A stretch of 64,000 bases of DNA, from positions 1 through 64,000 of the forward strand of contig JAILPK010000014.1 in the NCBI GenBank assembly GCA_024699495.1. The letters are read 5' to 3'. The number at the start of each line of letters is the position of its first letter. Positions within the stretch are counted from its first letter, which is position 1. Under the pieces are notes generated by a model, which saw only the letters and a list, made by a program, of their open reading frames with translations, ran no database searches and was not told the DNA's origin. This document shows positions 39,641 to 50,292 of this stretch, piece after piece. The position numbers and the translations under genes were made by a program. This stretch comes from Bacteroidaceae bacterium (GTDB taxonomy: Bacteria > Bacteroidota > Bacteroidia > Bacteroidales > Bacteroidaceae).

Positions 39641-40468
39641 TCACCTCAACTCACAGACTACGAATCTTTCTTTGTCAAAGCAATCACGTAGGATGTGCGA
39701 GTCGCTGAATTCCATTTGAGAGAACAGACGGGCGACATCTGCGGCAAGGGATGTATTTACTTCCACCGCAACTATGCCTCCATGGCGCAGACGACGCTGC
39801 CCCACGGTGGCGATGGCCCGATAGAAGAGCAGGGGATCATCATCTGGAACAAAAAGAGCTGATGGGGGCTCGAATGAAGAGACGGTCATCGACATTGTTT
39901 CCCGCTCAGACTGTCGGACATAAGGAGGGTTTGAGACTATGCAATCCAGCTGTGGCAAGCGGCTGCACAGGGCATCCGCATCGAGCATATCTTGTAATAG
40001 AAATTCTATGTCGGCCCCAAGAAGCGCTGCGTTCTGCCTCGCTATATTCAGGGCTTTTTCACTAACGTCAACGGCTACGGTCTGTTTGGGCTCCCGCTCT
40101 AAGGCGGCGGATATAGCTATGCACCCGCTGCCTGTTCCCAGGTCGGCGACGACAGAGCCGAAGGGGATGAGATCTGTCAGCATCTCCGTCTCAGGGCGGG
40201 GAATAAGTACGTCGGGGCTGACGAGAAAACGCTTTCCGCGGAAGGTGGCCGAGCCGAGAACATACTGCACAGGAGCTCCGGAAAGCAATTCATGCATTAT
40301 TTTTTCCAATTCTTGGCGGTCTTTTGCAGATAAAGCCTTATCTTTGCCCAGCAAAAGGTCGGAAAGCGACAAACCAAAACGCTCCTCCATCACCGTCCGC
40401 ACTATGGCGGTAGCCTCACCGCGGCCGTGCAAAGGAGTCAGCAGAGAGATGTATTCGCTGTAATTCAT
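39641..40468 (-). CDS. prmC: Peptide chain release factor N(5)-glutamine methyltransferase
   Basis: VQYVLGSATFRGKRFLVSPDVLIPRPETEML, VADLGTGSGCIAISAALE, DCIVSNPPYVRQSE. Confidence 0.95.
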   Translation of the reverse strand: MNYSEYISLLTPLHGRGEATAIVRTVMEERFGLSLSDLLLGKDKALSAKDRQELEKIMHELLSGAPVQYVLGSATFRGKRFLVSPDVLIPRPETEMLTDLIPFGSVVADLGTGSGCIAISAALEREPKQTVAVDVSEKALNIARQNAALLGADIEFLLQDMLDADALCSRLPQLDCIVSNPPYVRQSERETMSMTVSSFEPPSALFVPDDDPLLFYRAIATVGQRRLRHGGIVAVEVNTSLAADVARLFSQMEFSDSHILRDCFDKERFVVCELR

Positions 40469-40493
40469 GGCGCAAAGATAAGCAAAAGAATTC

Positions 40494-40677
40494 TTAAAAG
40501 GCCTTAAGAGGAAAGATTTTTTAATGGAGTTAACAAGAATGAATCCTTAAAAGGCTGAACCGGAAGAGAATATTTTAAGTGGCTAAACTGCAGAGTATTT
40601 ATTAAGCGGCTTAACAGGAAGAGAATTTATTAAGCAGCTTAACAGGAAGAGAAAGTCTTAAATGGCTAAACAGGAAA
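40494..40677 (+). repeat. Seven ~28-bp tandem units with a TTAAGCnGCTTAA-type palindrome, ending at the ribD start codon
   Basis: Palindrome starts at 40494, 40521, 40547, 40575, 40602, 40630, 40658 (26-28 nt spacing); 40602 and 40630 copies are perfect; most units carry an (A)AGGAAGAG-like stretch. Confidence 0.85.
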
Positions 40678-41661
40678 ATGAAGGAACTTATGTCAGATGA
40701 CGAGAAATATATGTACAGATGCCTGCAACTGGCGCGGCAGGGAGAGCTCTTTGCATTTCCGAACCCCATGGTCGGAGCTGTTATTGTGCATGAGGGACGC
40801 ATAATCGGAGAGGGATGGCATCGGCGATGCGGAGGGCCGCATGCCGAAGTGAATGCTATAGCTTCTGTGCATCCTGAAGATATCCGATTGCTCAACCAAA
40901 GCACCATCTACGTGAGTCTGGAGCCTTGCTCCCATTGGGGGAAGACCCCTCCGTGTGCAGATTTGATTATCGAAAAGGGCATACGGCGAGTGGTATGCGG
41001 CTGCATGGACCCCTTTGCAAAGGTGAGAGGGCGCGGCATAAAGCGTCTGAGAGAAGCCGGTTGCGAGGTGGTGGTCGGGGTTCTGGAAGTAGAGTGCCGC
41101 GCCCTGAACAGACGTTTTATGGCCGTTCAGACCAACGGCCGGCCATGGATAACGCTGAAATGGGCACAGAGCGCAGACGGGTTCATTGACCGCAAGCGCA
41201 ACAGCATAGCCGACGGCAAGCCATGTCAGTTCTCTACAGCATGGACACGGATGAAGGTTCACAAACTGAGAGCTATGCACGGAGCCATCGTAGTAGGCCG
41301 CAGGACTTGGGAACTGGACGAGCCGTTGCTGACCACGCGCTTCTGGCCCGGCCCCTCTCCTCTTAGATATGTGCTTAGCAAGTCACTTGCCACACTCGAG
41401 CCTCAGCGCTCACCGGCTCAGAATAGCTCAGCCCCCGCGTGGATACTCTGCCATTCCATCGACGAACTGCTGCTTGACATGGCGGAAAGGAATATCCAGT
41501 CGGTGTTGATTGAGGGCGGGAGAGACACTCTGCAGGGATTTATCGACCGGGATTTATGGGACGAAGCTTATATTGAAAAGACAGATATAATGCTCGGAGA
41601 AGGGGTCAAAGCTCCGTCAATAGACCTAAAAAGGCGCTGCAAGGACGTTAATTTTACCTAA
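40678..41661 (+). CDS. ribD: Bifunctional riboflavin deaminase/reductase
   Basis: NPMVGAVIVHEGRIIGEGWHRRCGGPHAEVNAI, YVSLEPCSHWGKTPPCADLII, ALNRRFMAVQTNGRPWITLKWAQSADGFI. Confidence 0.95.
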   Translation: MKELMSDDEKYMYRCLQLARQGELFAFPNPMVGAVIVHEGRIIGEGWHRRCGGPHAEVNAIASVHPEDIRLLNQSTIYVSLEPCSHWGKTPPCADLIIEKGIRRVVCGCMDPFAKVRGRGIKRLREAGCEVVVGVLEVECRALNRRFMAVQTNGRPWITLKWAQSADGFIDRKRNSIADGKPCQFSTAWTRMKVHKLRAMHGAIVVGRRTWELDEPLLTTRFWPGPSPLRYVLSKSLATLEPQRSPAQNSSAPAWILCHSIDELLLDMAERNIQSVLIEGGRDTLQGFIDRDLWDEAYIEKTDIMLGEGVKAPSIDLKRRCKDVNFT

Positions 41662-41737
41662 TAATACGCGCGAAGAAGTCTTTTTGGGCCTTTATATTTC
41701 GAAAAAGACAGAAAAGTCTGTACTTTTGCAGCCGATT

Positions 41738-43105
41738 ATGAGAAATTTGGCATCCGCTCTCGCGAGCATCATTATCCTCTCCCTGATAATTTCAGGCTGC
41801 AAGAAGGAAGAGGAGGTAGAATACAGCAGCAACTGTTATATAAGTTCCTTCACTCTCGGAGCTATGAAGAGAGTGGTGCATGTCACTTCGTCAAGCGGAA
41901 GCGATAGCACTTATAATGTGTCGTTCACAGGGTCACTTTACCCTCTTGTCATAAACCAGCGCGAGCAGACTATCCTGCTGAGAGATTCCCTCCCGATGGG
42001 CACCACAGTGTCCGCCGTAGTAGTGAGCGTGGGGTTCAACGGAGTGCTGATGCATCAGACATGGAGCGACGAGCCCACAGAGGACTGGATAACCTACAGC
42101 AGCAAGGACAGCCTGGATTTCTCCCAGCCGCGGCGTTTCCGAGTGATTCCCTCGGACGGCGTTGGATATCGTGATTATTTCGTTCGCCTCGACGTACGTA
42201 CCAACGAAGCCACGTCATTCACCTGGAATCCCGTGACAGATGCCACGACTCTTGCAGAGCGTGCCAGTATGAAGGCAACCACGCGCGACACAGACATCTA
42301 CGTGCTGAGCACAGACTCAGCCGGCAAGGCATTTGCCACCAAGAGCAATATGACCCAGATGCCAGCTGTATGGACCGAGTCTGCATGCACAGGCCTGCCG
42401 ACAAATGTGGATGTTAACTCGCTGCAGGTGTTCAAATCGAAATTCTGGATTACAGACAGCGTAGGACAAATGTACCAGTCGGACGACTGCATTTTGTGGA
42501 GTCCGGAGGCCACAGCTACACCACTGACACTCATCGCCGCTTCAGACTATGCCCTATATGCCCGCAACGCTGTGGGCACCTCCCCACTGTCTCTCTGCTA
42601 TTCGACTGGAACAGGATGGACCCCCATCGGCATAGATGAGGAAGAGTCTCTCTTCCCCACCACAACGGCTTCGGTGGCCATCACCCAGGAAAACGGCATC
42701 CAAAGAGTGCTTATCGCAGGTCCCAAAGCCCCGACAGCCGAGGGAAACGACAGCACCTGCGCGGTATGGAGTCTGCTGGAAAGATTCGACGAGCCCTGGA
42801 CTTACTATTCCGATGGAAGCGCATACGTCTATACCCTGCCCGCAATGAGCAGCCTGAATATCGTAGAATACAACTACTGGCTCATAGCATTTGGAAGCCG
42901 CATGGATGCAGACGGCCCAACCACCATGTGCTACCTCAGTCAGGACAACGGCATAACATGGAAGACGTTCTCTAACCTGACCGCGCCAACATCCATAAGC
43001 AACACCACCAGTCCAATCACCGCAGTAGCGAGTGACGAATACTTCTGGGTTCTGGCCGGAAGCAAGGTGTGGCGCGTAAGGTTGAACAGTTACGGTGAAA
43101 ACTGA
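41738..43105 (+). CDS. DUF6242-like lipoprotein
   Basis: Lipobox MRNLASALASIIILSLIISGCKKEEE; beta-propeller-like VYVLSTDSAGKAFATKSNMTQMPAVW. Track ORF starts at 41684. Confidence 0.7.
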   Translation: MRNLASALASIIILSLIISGCKKEEEVEYSSNCYISSFTLGAMKRVVHVTSSSGSDSTYNVSFTGSLYPLVINQREQTILLRDSLPMGTTVSAVVVSVGFNGVLMHQTWSDEPTEDWITYSSKDSLDFSQPRRFRVIPSDGVGYRDYFVRLDVRTNEATSFTWNPVTDATTLAERASMKATTRDTDIYVLSTDSAGKAFATKSNMTQMPAVWTESACTGLPTNVDVNSLQVFKSKFWITDSVGQMYQSDDCILWSPEATATPLTLIAASDYALYARNAVGTSPLSLCYSTGTGWTPIGIDEEESLFPTTTASVAITQENGIQRVLIAGPKAPTAEGNDSTCAVWSLLERFDEPWTYYSDGSAYVYTLPAMSSLNIVEYNYWLIAFGSRMDADGPTTMCYLSQDNGITWKTFSNLTAPTSISNTTSPITAVASDEYFWVLAGSKVWRVRLNSYGEN

Positions 43106-43824
43106 TGAATCGCGTAATCCTGACAACACTGCTCCTGGCCTTCTGTGCTACTATCTATGCTCAGGACGGCGAACTTCTGGAATACCAGCAGGAGATTGGC
43201 GGAGGTGCAGGTATAATGAACTATATAGGAGACTCCGGAGGGTCGCCGCTGAAGCACCCTGGCCCTATGGTTTCGGTGTTCTGGAGACGAAACTTCAACC
43301 AGCGAATGGTGGTTCGGACACACATGCTGATGGGACATATCAGCGGCAACACGAAAGGAAACTTCGTACCCACAGACCCACTGAGCGAGACCCCGGCGGG
43401 AGGCACTCCTACAACAGTAGAGTTCAGCAGGAACGTGATGGAAGCAGGAGCCCAGTTTGAGTTCAATTTCTTCGGCTATGGCAGAGGCGCCGCATACAAA
43501 GGGCTGAAGCCCTGGACTCCCTACCTGCTCTTCGGAGCAGGTGTCACCACCGCTTTCGGCGGCGGCGGCAAATTTGTAGGCGGGCTCAATATACCCGTCG
43601 GCATAGGGCTCAGATACAAGGTCAGGCAACGCCTGAACCTCGGTTTTGAGTGGGCCGTACGCTTCACTACCTCTGACCGCCTGGACGACAGCGGGAACAT
43701 GACAAAGCTCAATGACCCCTATGGCACACGCAGCGGAATGTTCAAGAACAAGGATTGCTACACCACTGCGATGTTCAGCATCTCTTACGACATATCACCC
43801 AAATACCGCAAGTGCAATAATTAA
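43105..43824 (+). CDS. DUF6089/outer-membrane-beta-barrel family protein
   Basis: Signal peptide; [48 protein letters not shown]; beta-rich; immediately upstream of uppS. Confidence 0.75.
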   Translation: MNRVILTTLLLAFCATIYAQDGELLEYQQEIGGGAGIMNYIGDSGGSPLKHPGPMVSVFWRRNFNQRMVVRTHMLMGHISGNTKGNFVPTDPLSETPAGGTPTTVEFSRNVMEAGAQFEFNFFGYGRGAAYKGLKPWTPYLLFGAGVTTAFGGGGKFVGGLNIPVGIGLRYKVRQRLNLGFEWAVRFTTSDRLDDSGNMTKLNDPYGTRSGMFKNKDCYTTAMFSISYDISPKYRKCNN

Positions 43825-43826
43825 AT

Positions 43827-44561
43827 ATGGATATAGATACTAATCACATCCCGACTCACATCGCTATCATAATGGATGGGAACGGGCGCTGGGCCAAGGC
43901 TAAAGGGCTGCCGCGCACCGCTGGGCATGTCCAAGGCGTTGAAGCCGTGAAGACAATAACCGAAGAATGTACCCGTTTAGGTGTCAAATACCTGACTCTA
44001 TATACATTCTCAACAGAGAACTGGAGCCGTCCGGAGGATGAAGTCAACACCCTGATGGGACTTGTGCTTACGAATCTGGAGACAGAGTTGTTTCAGAAAA
44101 ACGACGTCCGATTCCGCGTAATCGGAGATAGGCAGCGTCTGCCTAAGGACGTTCAGGAGAAACTCAGCGAGACAGAGAGCCGCACTGCTGGGAACAAAAA
44201 GATGACGATGGTGGTTGCACTCAGCTATAGCGGCCGATGGGAAATCACCCAAGCTATGCGGGACTTATACAAAGAAATAATGTCAAAAGGCAAGACGATG
44301 ACAGAGGATTCGATTACTGAGGAATGGGTCAGCCAGCACATGCAGACGGCGTTCATGCCAGACCCCGACCTGCTTATCCGCACTGGTGGCGAGCAGCGCA
44401 TCAGTAATTATCTGCTGTGGCAGCTGGCTTACAGCGAGCTCTATTTCTGCGGCACTTTCTGGCCTGATTTCGGAGTGGAAGAGCTTCACACCGCAATAGC
44501 CTCATACCAAAATCGCGAACGCCGCTACGGCAAGACGAGCGAGCAAGTACAGACCGCATAA
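43827..44561 (+). CDS. uppS: Isoprenyl transferase (undecaprenyl diphosphate synthase)
   Basis: [77 protein letters not shown]. Confidence 0.96.
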   Translation: MDIDTNHIPTHIAIIMDGNGRWAKAKGLPRTAGHVQGVEAVKTITEECTRLGVKYLTLYTFSTENWSRPEDEVNTLMGLVLTNLETELFQKNDVRFRVIGDRQRLPKDVQEKLSETESRTAGNKKMTMVVALSYSGRWEITQAMRDLYKEIMSKGKTMTEDSITEEWVSQHMQTAFMPDPDLLIRTGGEQRISNYLLWQLAYSELYFCGTFWPDFGVEELHTAIASYQNRERRYGKTSEQVQTA

Positions 44562-44581
44562 AAAAAGTAAAGAAAAGATAG

Positions 44582-47209
44582 ATGAACTCAATATTGAGAA
44601 AATATATAAGCTTAGTTTTCCTGCTCCTGTTTACAGCTCTGAGCACAAAAGCCCAGACTGAACGCATCATAGCTCCGAACATCGACTATTCCAGAACGCC
44701 CAGGCAATATACGATTGGCGGGATTTCGATTGAGGGTGTGCAGAACTATGAGGACTACGTAATTATCGGACTGTCGGGCCTCTCCAAAGGGCAAAAGATA
44801 ACTATCCCTGGAGAGGAAATCACGAAAGCCATCAAAAGATATTGGAAAAACGGTCTGTTCTCAAACGTATCTATAAGTGTGGACAGCCTGGTGGCTGACT
44901 CGGCCTTTCTGCATATCAAACTGGCTATGCGCCCGAGGATATCCCAGATAAACTATACTGGAGTAAAGAAAAGCGAGCGCGAAGACCTCGAAGAGAAGCT
45001 CGGGCTGATTAAGGATTATCAACTGACGCCGAATCTGATAAACCGCACGAAACTGCTCACCCGGCGCTATTTCGACGAGAAGGGTTATAAGAATGCTGAT
45101 ATTGAGGTGGTGCAGCACGATGACATATCCAACCCGGGCAAGGTGATTCTTGAAATCAACATAGACAAGAAGGAAAAAGTCAGAGTGAACTCTATCACCA
45201 TCACTGGCAACAAGGCCCTATCAACCCGCAAAATCAAAGGTAATCTCTTCAAGAATGGAGTCTTCAAGAAAACTCATGAGAGACACATGATGTCCTCCTG
45301 GTTCCGCTCAAAGAAATATATCGAGGAGAATTGGAACGAGGACAAGAATAATCTTATCGCCAAATATGCGGAATTAGGATACCGCGACGCGCAGATAGTG
45401 TCAGACTCAGTGGTGTCAAGAGATGACAACCTTGTAGATATCTATATTAATGTAGATGAAGGCCGCCGCTATTACATCCGCAATGTCGAGTGGGTCGGAA
45501 ACACCCTCTACTCATCGGACATGCTGAACGAATACCTTCGCATGAAGAAGGGGGATGTATATAATCAGCGGCAGATCGACGAGCGGACAAGAGATGACGA
45601 GGACGCCATTGGCAATCTGTATTACAATAACGGATACGTATTCTACCAGCTCGACCCGAGGGAGACGAATATCGTAGGTGACTCTGTAGATCTGGAGATG
45701 AGGATTCAGGAAGGCCCCCAGGCATACATCAGCCACGTCACCATTACGGGTAACGACCGAGTATATGAAGATGTGGTACGCCGCGAGCTGCGCACCAAAC
45801 CGGGCGACCTCTTCTCGAAGAAGGCTCTGGAACGCTCATACCGCGAAATAGCCTCCATGGGACACTTCGACCCCGAGCATATCGATTACAAGATCGAACC
45901 AAACCAGGAAAACGGAACGGTTGACATGGCTTGGAACCTGACACCAAAGAGCAACGACCAAGTGGAATTCTCACTCGGCTACGGACAGACCGGTGTGATT
46001 GGTAAAATAGGACTTAAGTTCAACAACTTCTGCATGGCGAACCTCTTTAAAAAAGGCGGCCTGCGCAGGGGAATCCTACCCAACGGCAACGGTGAGACAT
46101 TCAGCATCAGCGGACAGACCAACGGAAGATACTACCAATCATATTCTATCAGCTATCTGAACCCATGGTTCGGAGGTAAACGTCCGACATCACTCAGTCT
46201 CTCCGCATTCTTCTCCAGGCAGACTGACGTGAGCGACAGATATTACAACTCCGCATACTACAACTCATATTACAACTATCTTTACGGCTACGGAAACTCA
46301 TACTCCAATTACTATGAGAATTTCTATGATGCTGACAAGTATGTGATGATTTACGGCGCTACTCTGGGATGGGGTAAACGCTTGAGCTGGCCAGATGACT
46401 ATTTCCAGCTTTCAGCAGAACTGTCTTACACTCGTTACAACCTGAAACAATGGAGATACTTTCTTATCACTGATGGCACATGCAACAACCTGAATTTAGG
46501 CTTAACCATTGCTCGTTCGAGCACTGACAACCCGATTTACCCACGCAGCGGTTCTGAATTCGTCTTCTCTGTGAATGCTACTCCGCCATATTCCCTCATT
46601 GACGGCAAGGACTATGCAAACCTGGCCAACAACGAGTACTCTGCAACTTACCAGAAAGAGCTGCAGCAGAAATACAAATGGATTGAGTACCACAAATGGA
46701 AATTCAAGAGCCGCACCTTCACTGCGCTTACCGGCCAGAACAAATGTCCAGTGCTGATGACACGCGTGGAATTCGGTATCCTGGGTTCGTACTCTCCGCA
46801 CAAGCGTTCACCCTTTGAGACCTTCTATATGGGAGGTGACGGTATGAGCGGATACAGCTATAGCTATGCCACGGAGACCATCGGACTGCGCGGTTACGAC
46901 AACGGTTCGCTGACTCCTTCCGGTTACAGTGGCTACGCATACGACCGCTTCACATTAGAACTGCGCTACCCGTTTATCCTCGGCAATAGCACCAACATCT
47001 ACGGCCTGGCTTTTGTAGAAGGCGGTAACGCATGGAGCAGCGTAAAGGACTTCAACCCGTTTGACATGAAGCGCTCGGCAGGCGTAGGCGTCCGTATATT
47101 CCTGCCTATGGTCGGTCTGCTCGGTATTGACTGGGCATACGGATTCGACAAGGTTTTCGGACGCAAGGGCGGCAGCAATTTCCACTTCGTTCTTGGACAG
47201 GAGTTCTGA
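44582..47209 (+). CDS. bamA: Outer membrane protein assembly factor BamA
   Basis: POTRA-like repeats and C-terminal barrel SAGVGVRIFLPMVGLLGIDWAYGFDK...HFVLGQEF. Confidence 0.93.
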   Translation: MNSILRKYISLVFLLLFTALSTKAQTERIIAPNIDYSRTPRQYTIGGISIEGVQNYEDYVIIGLSGLSKGQKITIPGEEITKAIKRYWKNGLFSNVSISVDSLVADSAFLHIKLAMRPRISQINYTGVKKSEREDLEEKLGLIKDYQLTPNLINRTKLLTRRYFDEKGYKNADIEVVQHDDISNPGKVILEINIDKKEKVRVNSITITGNKALSTRKIKGNLFKNGVFKKTHERHMMSSWFRSKKYIEENWNEDKNNLIAKYAELGYRDAQIVSDSVVSRDDNLVDIYINVDEGRRYYIRNVEWVGNTLYSSDMLNEYLRMKKGDVYNQRQIDERTRDDEDAIGNLYYNNGYVFYQLDPRETNIVGDSVDLEMRIQEGPQAYISHVTITGNDRVYEDVVRRELRTKPGDLFSKKALERSYREIASMGHFDPEHIDYKIEPNQENGTVDMAWNLTPKSNDQVEFSLGYGQTGVIGKIGLKFNNFCMANLFKKGGLRRGILPNGNGETFSISGQTNGRYYQSYSISYLNPWFGGKRPTSLSLSAFFSRQTDVSDRYYNSAYYNSYYNYLYGYGNSYSNYYENFYDADKYVMIYGATLGWGKRLSWPDDYFQLSAELSYTRYNLKQWRYFLITDGTCNNLNLGLTIARSSTDNPIYPRSGSEFVFSVNATPPYSLIDGKDYANLANNEYSATYQKELQQKYKWIEYHKWKFKSRTFTALTGQNKCPVLMTRVEFGILGSYSPHKRSPFETFYMGGDGMSGYSYSYATETIGLRGYDNGSLTPSGYSGYAYDRFTLELRYPFILGNSTNIYGLAFVEGGNAWSSVKDFNPFDMKRSAGVGVRIFLPMVGLLGIDWAYGFDKVFGRKGGSNFHFVLGQEF

Positions 47210-47302
47210 TCCTGCATCAAATTATTAAACTTTTAACTTTATCAATAGTCTAAACATAACAACCACTAAACCGTAAAACCTTAAACATTAAAACAGAAGA
47301 TT

Positions 47303-47854
47303 ATGAAAACATCAAGATTTATCACAGCTTTATTCGCCATATTGTTTCTCCTTCCGCTGACGGGAGGACAAGAAGGGGCTCTATCCTCTCTGAAGGCACA
47401 GAAGTACGCTCTTATCGATATGGAATATATCCTGAAGAATGTGCCTGCATACGAGCGCGCCACAGAGCAACTCAATCAGGTAAGCCGCAAATGGCAAGCA
47501 GAAGTGGAGGCTCTGCAGACCGAAGCCCAGAACCTCTTCAAGAAGTATCAGAGCGAGGCTGTTTTCCTCAGTGCTGAGCAGAAGACAGCACGCGAAGAGG
47601 CAATTGTGTCCAAAGAGAAAGAGGCTGCAGACCTGAAGAAGAAATATTTCGGTCCGGAGGGCGAGCTGTTCAAAAAACGCGAGAGCCTGATGACACCTAT
47701 TCAGGATGAGATCTACAATGCTGTAAAGGACATCGCCGAGTCAAAAGGATATAGTCTTATACTCGACCGTGCATCTGACAGCGGAATCATCTTCGCCTCA
47801 CCAAAGATTGACATCAGCAACGAGGTTCTGCAAAAACTCGGCTACGGACAGTAA
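47303..47854 (+). CDS. OmpH/Skp family periplasmic chaperone, paralogue 1
   Basis: KYALIDMEYILKNVPAYERATEQLNQVSRKWQAEVEALQTEAQNLFKKYQ. Confidence 0.9.
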   Translation: MKTSRFITALFAILFLLPLTGGQEGALSSLKAQKYALIDMEYILKNVPAYERATEQLNQVSRKWQAEVEALQTEAQNLFKKYQSEAVFLSAEQKTAREEAIVSKEKEAADLKKKYFGPEGELFKKRESLMTPIQDEIYNAVKDIAESKGYSLILDRASDSGIIFASPKIDISNEVLQKLGYGQ

Positions 47855-48005
47855 GACTAATCCGGGCGCAGGCCCCAACTTTATAGCAGACACAATGTTC
47901 AAGCCAAACGCAAATGCAACGTTGTCGTTGTTATCTGCCAGGACCCGAGCCTCAATAATATATTATTAATAAGGTATAACAATAAATTTTTATATAAAAC
48001 AAATT

Positions 48006-48524
48006 ATGAAAAAATTGATTATCGCAATCCTCATGATGGTTGCAACGCCCCTTGCCATGATGGCACAAAAGTCAAGCGCAACACCCAAGTTCGGACATTT
48101 TGATTCCTCTGTCATTATGCAAGCTATGCCAGAGTTCAAATCAGCTCAAGACACATTGCAAGCTCTTGGCAACCAATATGACGAGGAGATAAAGCGTCTG
48201 CAAAACGAGTTGCAGAAAAAACATGAAGAGTATGAAGCTCAGAAGAACAACCTTTTGGAACCTGTACGTCAACGTCGCGAGCAGGAACTCACCGAGCTCA
48301 ACAACCGGTTCCAGCAGAGCCTGCAGGATAGCCAGGTAAACTTCCAGAAAGTCCAAAACGAAAAGCTGCAGGCAATCCAGAAGAAGTTGTTAGAAGCCGT
48401 GAAGAAGGTAGGTGACGCCGGAGGATATGTCTATATAATGGACACAGCAGCCGGAATACCATATATCAGCACAACCATCAGCAATGATGTAAGCGTTGAG
48501 ATTAAGAAAGCCTTAGGCATTTAA
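48006..48524 (+). CDS. OmpH/Skp family periplasmic chaperone, paralogue 2
   Basis: KFGHFDSSVIMQAMPEFKSAQDTLQALGNQYDEEIKRLQNELQKKHEEYE. Confidence 0.9.
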   Translation: MKKLIIAILMMVATPLAMMAQKSSATPKFGHFDSSVIMQAMPEFKSAQDTLQALGNQYDEEIKRLQNELQKKHEEYEAQKNNLLEPVRQRREQELTELNNRFQQSLQDSQVNFQKVQNEKLQAIQKKLLEAVKKVGDAGGYVYIMDTAAGIPYISTTISNDVSVEIKKALGI

Positions 48525-48611
48525 GTAATTAAGTCATTCACAATAAAGCAAGTCCCCTCAAGCCTAAAAACTCTCTCTAACCAGAGAGCTGAAGAGGGGC
48601 CGAAGAACATT

Positions 48612-49181
48612 ATGAAGAAGCATTTCATCTCATTTATTCTCCTCGCGGCACCTCTCTTTATTTCAGCTCAGGAAGTTACAGAATTGCCTGTAGCGCCAAC
48701 TGATTCCACAGCGGAAACAACCGCTGAGCCCAAACTGCAGTTCGGATATCTCAGTTATAACTCTGTATATGAGAAACTGCCCGAATATGCTGAGGCGCAG
48801 AAACAGTTCGAGGCCCTCAAAGCTAAGTATGAAGCAGAAGCCAAACGCTCAGAGAACGAATTTCAGAAGAAGTTTGCCGAATTCCTTCAGGGCCAGAAGG
48901 ACTTCCCCGCCAGCATCATGCAGAAACGCCAGGTGGAATTACAGGAACTGATGGAAAAGAGCATCTCTTTCCGCAGGGAGAGCCGTTCGCTGCTCAAAAA
49001 GGCTGAGGCTGACATGCAGAAGCCGGTTCTTGCAAGACTGAATGCCGTCATCAGCTCCATAGCTGCAGAGCAGGGCCTTCAGTTTGTAATAAACACAGAC
49101 GGCAACACTCTTCCTTTCGTCAGTTCTGCCGTAGGAGTGGATATTACAGATGCCGTTCTTGATAAGCTGAATATCCAATAA
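48612..49181 (+). CDS. OmpH/Skp family periplasmic chaperone, paralogue 3
   Basis: LQFGYLSYNSVYEKLPEYAEAQKQFEALKAKYEAEAKRSENEFQKKFAEF. Confidence 0.88.
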   Translation: MKKHFISFILLAAPLFISAQEVTELPVAPTDSTAETTAEPKLQFGYLSYNSVYEKLPEYAEAQKQFEALKAKYEAEAKRSENEFQKKFAEFLQGQKDFPASIMQKRQVELQELMEKSISFRRESRSLLKKAEADMQKPVLARLNAVISSIAAEQGLQFVINTDGNTLPFVSSAVGVDITDAVLDKLNIQ

Positions 49182-49211
49182 ATCCATCGCGGACACTAAA
49201 CTGCAAACAAA

Positions 49212-50030
49212 ATGTCACCTATCGGCATCTTCGATTCTGGCTATGGAGGTCTGACCATCCTGCATCAGATAAGGCAGATGATGCCGCAATACGACTATCT
49301 GTATCTCGGAGATAACGCGCGGGCTCCCTACGGCCCGCGCTCCTTCGAGGTTGTTTATGAGTTCACACTCCAGGCAGTAAAGAAACTGTTTTCCATGGGC
49401 TGCCCGCTTGTTATACTCGGATGTAACACCGCCAGCGCCAAGGCCCTGCGCTCAATTCAGCAGAATGACCTGCCTGAAATGAGCGACCCCACCAGACGAG
49501 TTCTCGGTGTAGTGCGTCCCACTGCTGAGTGCGTCGGAGATATTACGAGAAGCCGCCACGTGGGTATTGTAGCAACACAGGGCACTATATCCAGCCGGAC
49601 ATACGAACTGGAAATCGCCAAACTGCACCCGGACATTAAAGTTACAGGCGAGCCCTGCCCTATGTGGGTGCCATTAGTCGAAAACCATGAAGCTGACAGC
49701 CCCGGTGCCGATTATTTCGTAGAGAAAAACATAAGCCACCTTCTGAGCATTGATCCACAAATAGACACAATAATACTTGGCTGCACCCATTTCCCGCTTC
49801 TACTTAATAAAATAATAAAGTACACGCCCGCGCACGTACGCATAATACCACAAGGGACATACGTGGCCGAAAGTCTCAAAGACTATCTCCATCGGCACCC
49901 TGAGATGGAGACAAGAATAAGCCGCAACAAAACAACCCGCTTCCTCACTACTGAACAGTCAGACACCTTCGACCATTCAGCCACCTATTTCTTATCCACA
50001 CCCGTAAAGGCTGAAAGGATTACACTATAG
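49212..50030 (+). CDS. murI: Glutamate racemase
   Basis: IGIFDSGYGGLTILHQIRQMMPQYDYLYLGDNARAPYGPRS, ILGCNTASAKALR, ILGCTHFPLL. Confidence 0.96.
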   Translation: MSPIGIFDSGYGGLTILHQIRQMMPQYDYLYLGDNARAPYGPRSFEVVYEFTLQAVKKLFSMGCPLVILGCNTASAKALRSIQQNDLPEMSDPTRRVLGVVRPTAECVGDITRSRHVGIVATQGTISSRTYELEIAKLHPDIKVTGEPCPMWVPLVENHEADSPGADYFVEKNISHLLSIDPQIDTIILGCTHFPLLLNKIIKYTPAHVRIIPQGTYVAESLKDYLHRHPEMETRISRNKTTRFLTTEQSDTFDHSATYFLSTPVKAERITL

Positions 50031-50146
50031 CAGTAACATAACAAATGGCAGAGAAGCCGCAATGTTGCTTTTTCTACTGCAAGCCATAAAGACCAATATG
50101 CAATTCTCCATGTAAGCTATACAGCGCCTTACATTCTTTTTTTTGC

Positions 50147-50169
50147 AAAGCCTTTTAGGGGCTTTTTTT
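50147..50169 (+). terminator. Rho-independent terminator of murI
   Basis: aaagcc-ttttagg-ggctttttttg. Confidence 0.75.
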
Positions 50170-50234
50170 GTTATAAGACTTACGGATTATTTTAACTCGC
50201 AGGTTAATGCAACAACTATTATATAGACATAAAA

Positions 50235-50279
50235 ATAATTACAGCCAACCGCTCATAAAAGAGGATTAGCTGTAATTAT
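50235..50279. terminator. Hairpin ataattacagc / gctgtaattat between murI and tRNA-Pro
   Basis: Perfect 11-bp inverted repeat, 23-nt loop. Confidence 0.6.
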
Positions 50280-50292
50280 CTGCTACAAAATG

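Noticed and set aside
40494-40677. FMN (RFN) riboswitch upstream of ribD
   Set aside because: No RFN conserved blocks seen; the leader is a simple tandem palindromic repeat.
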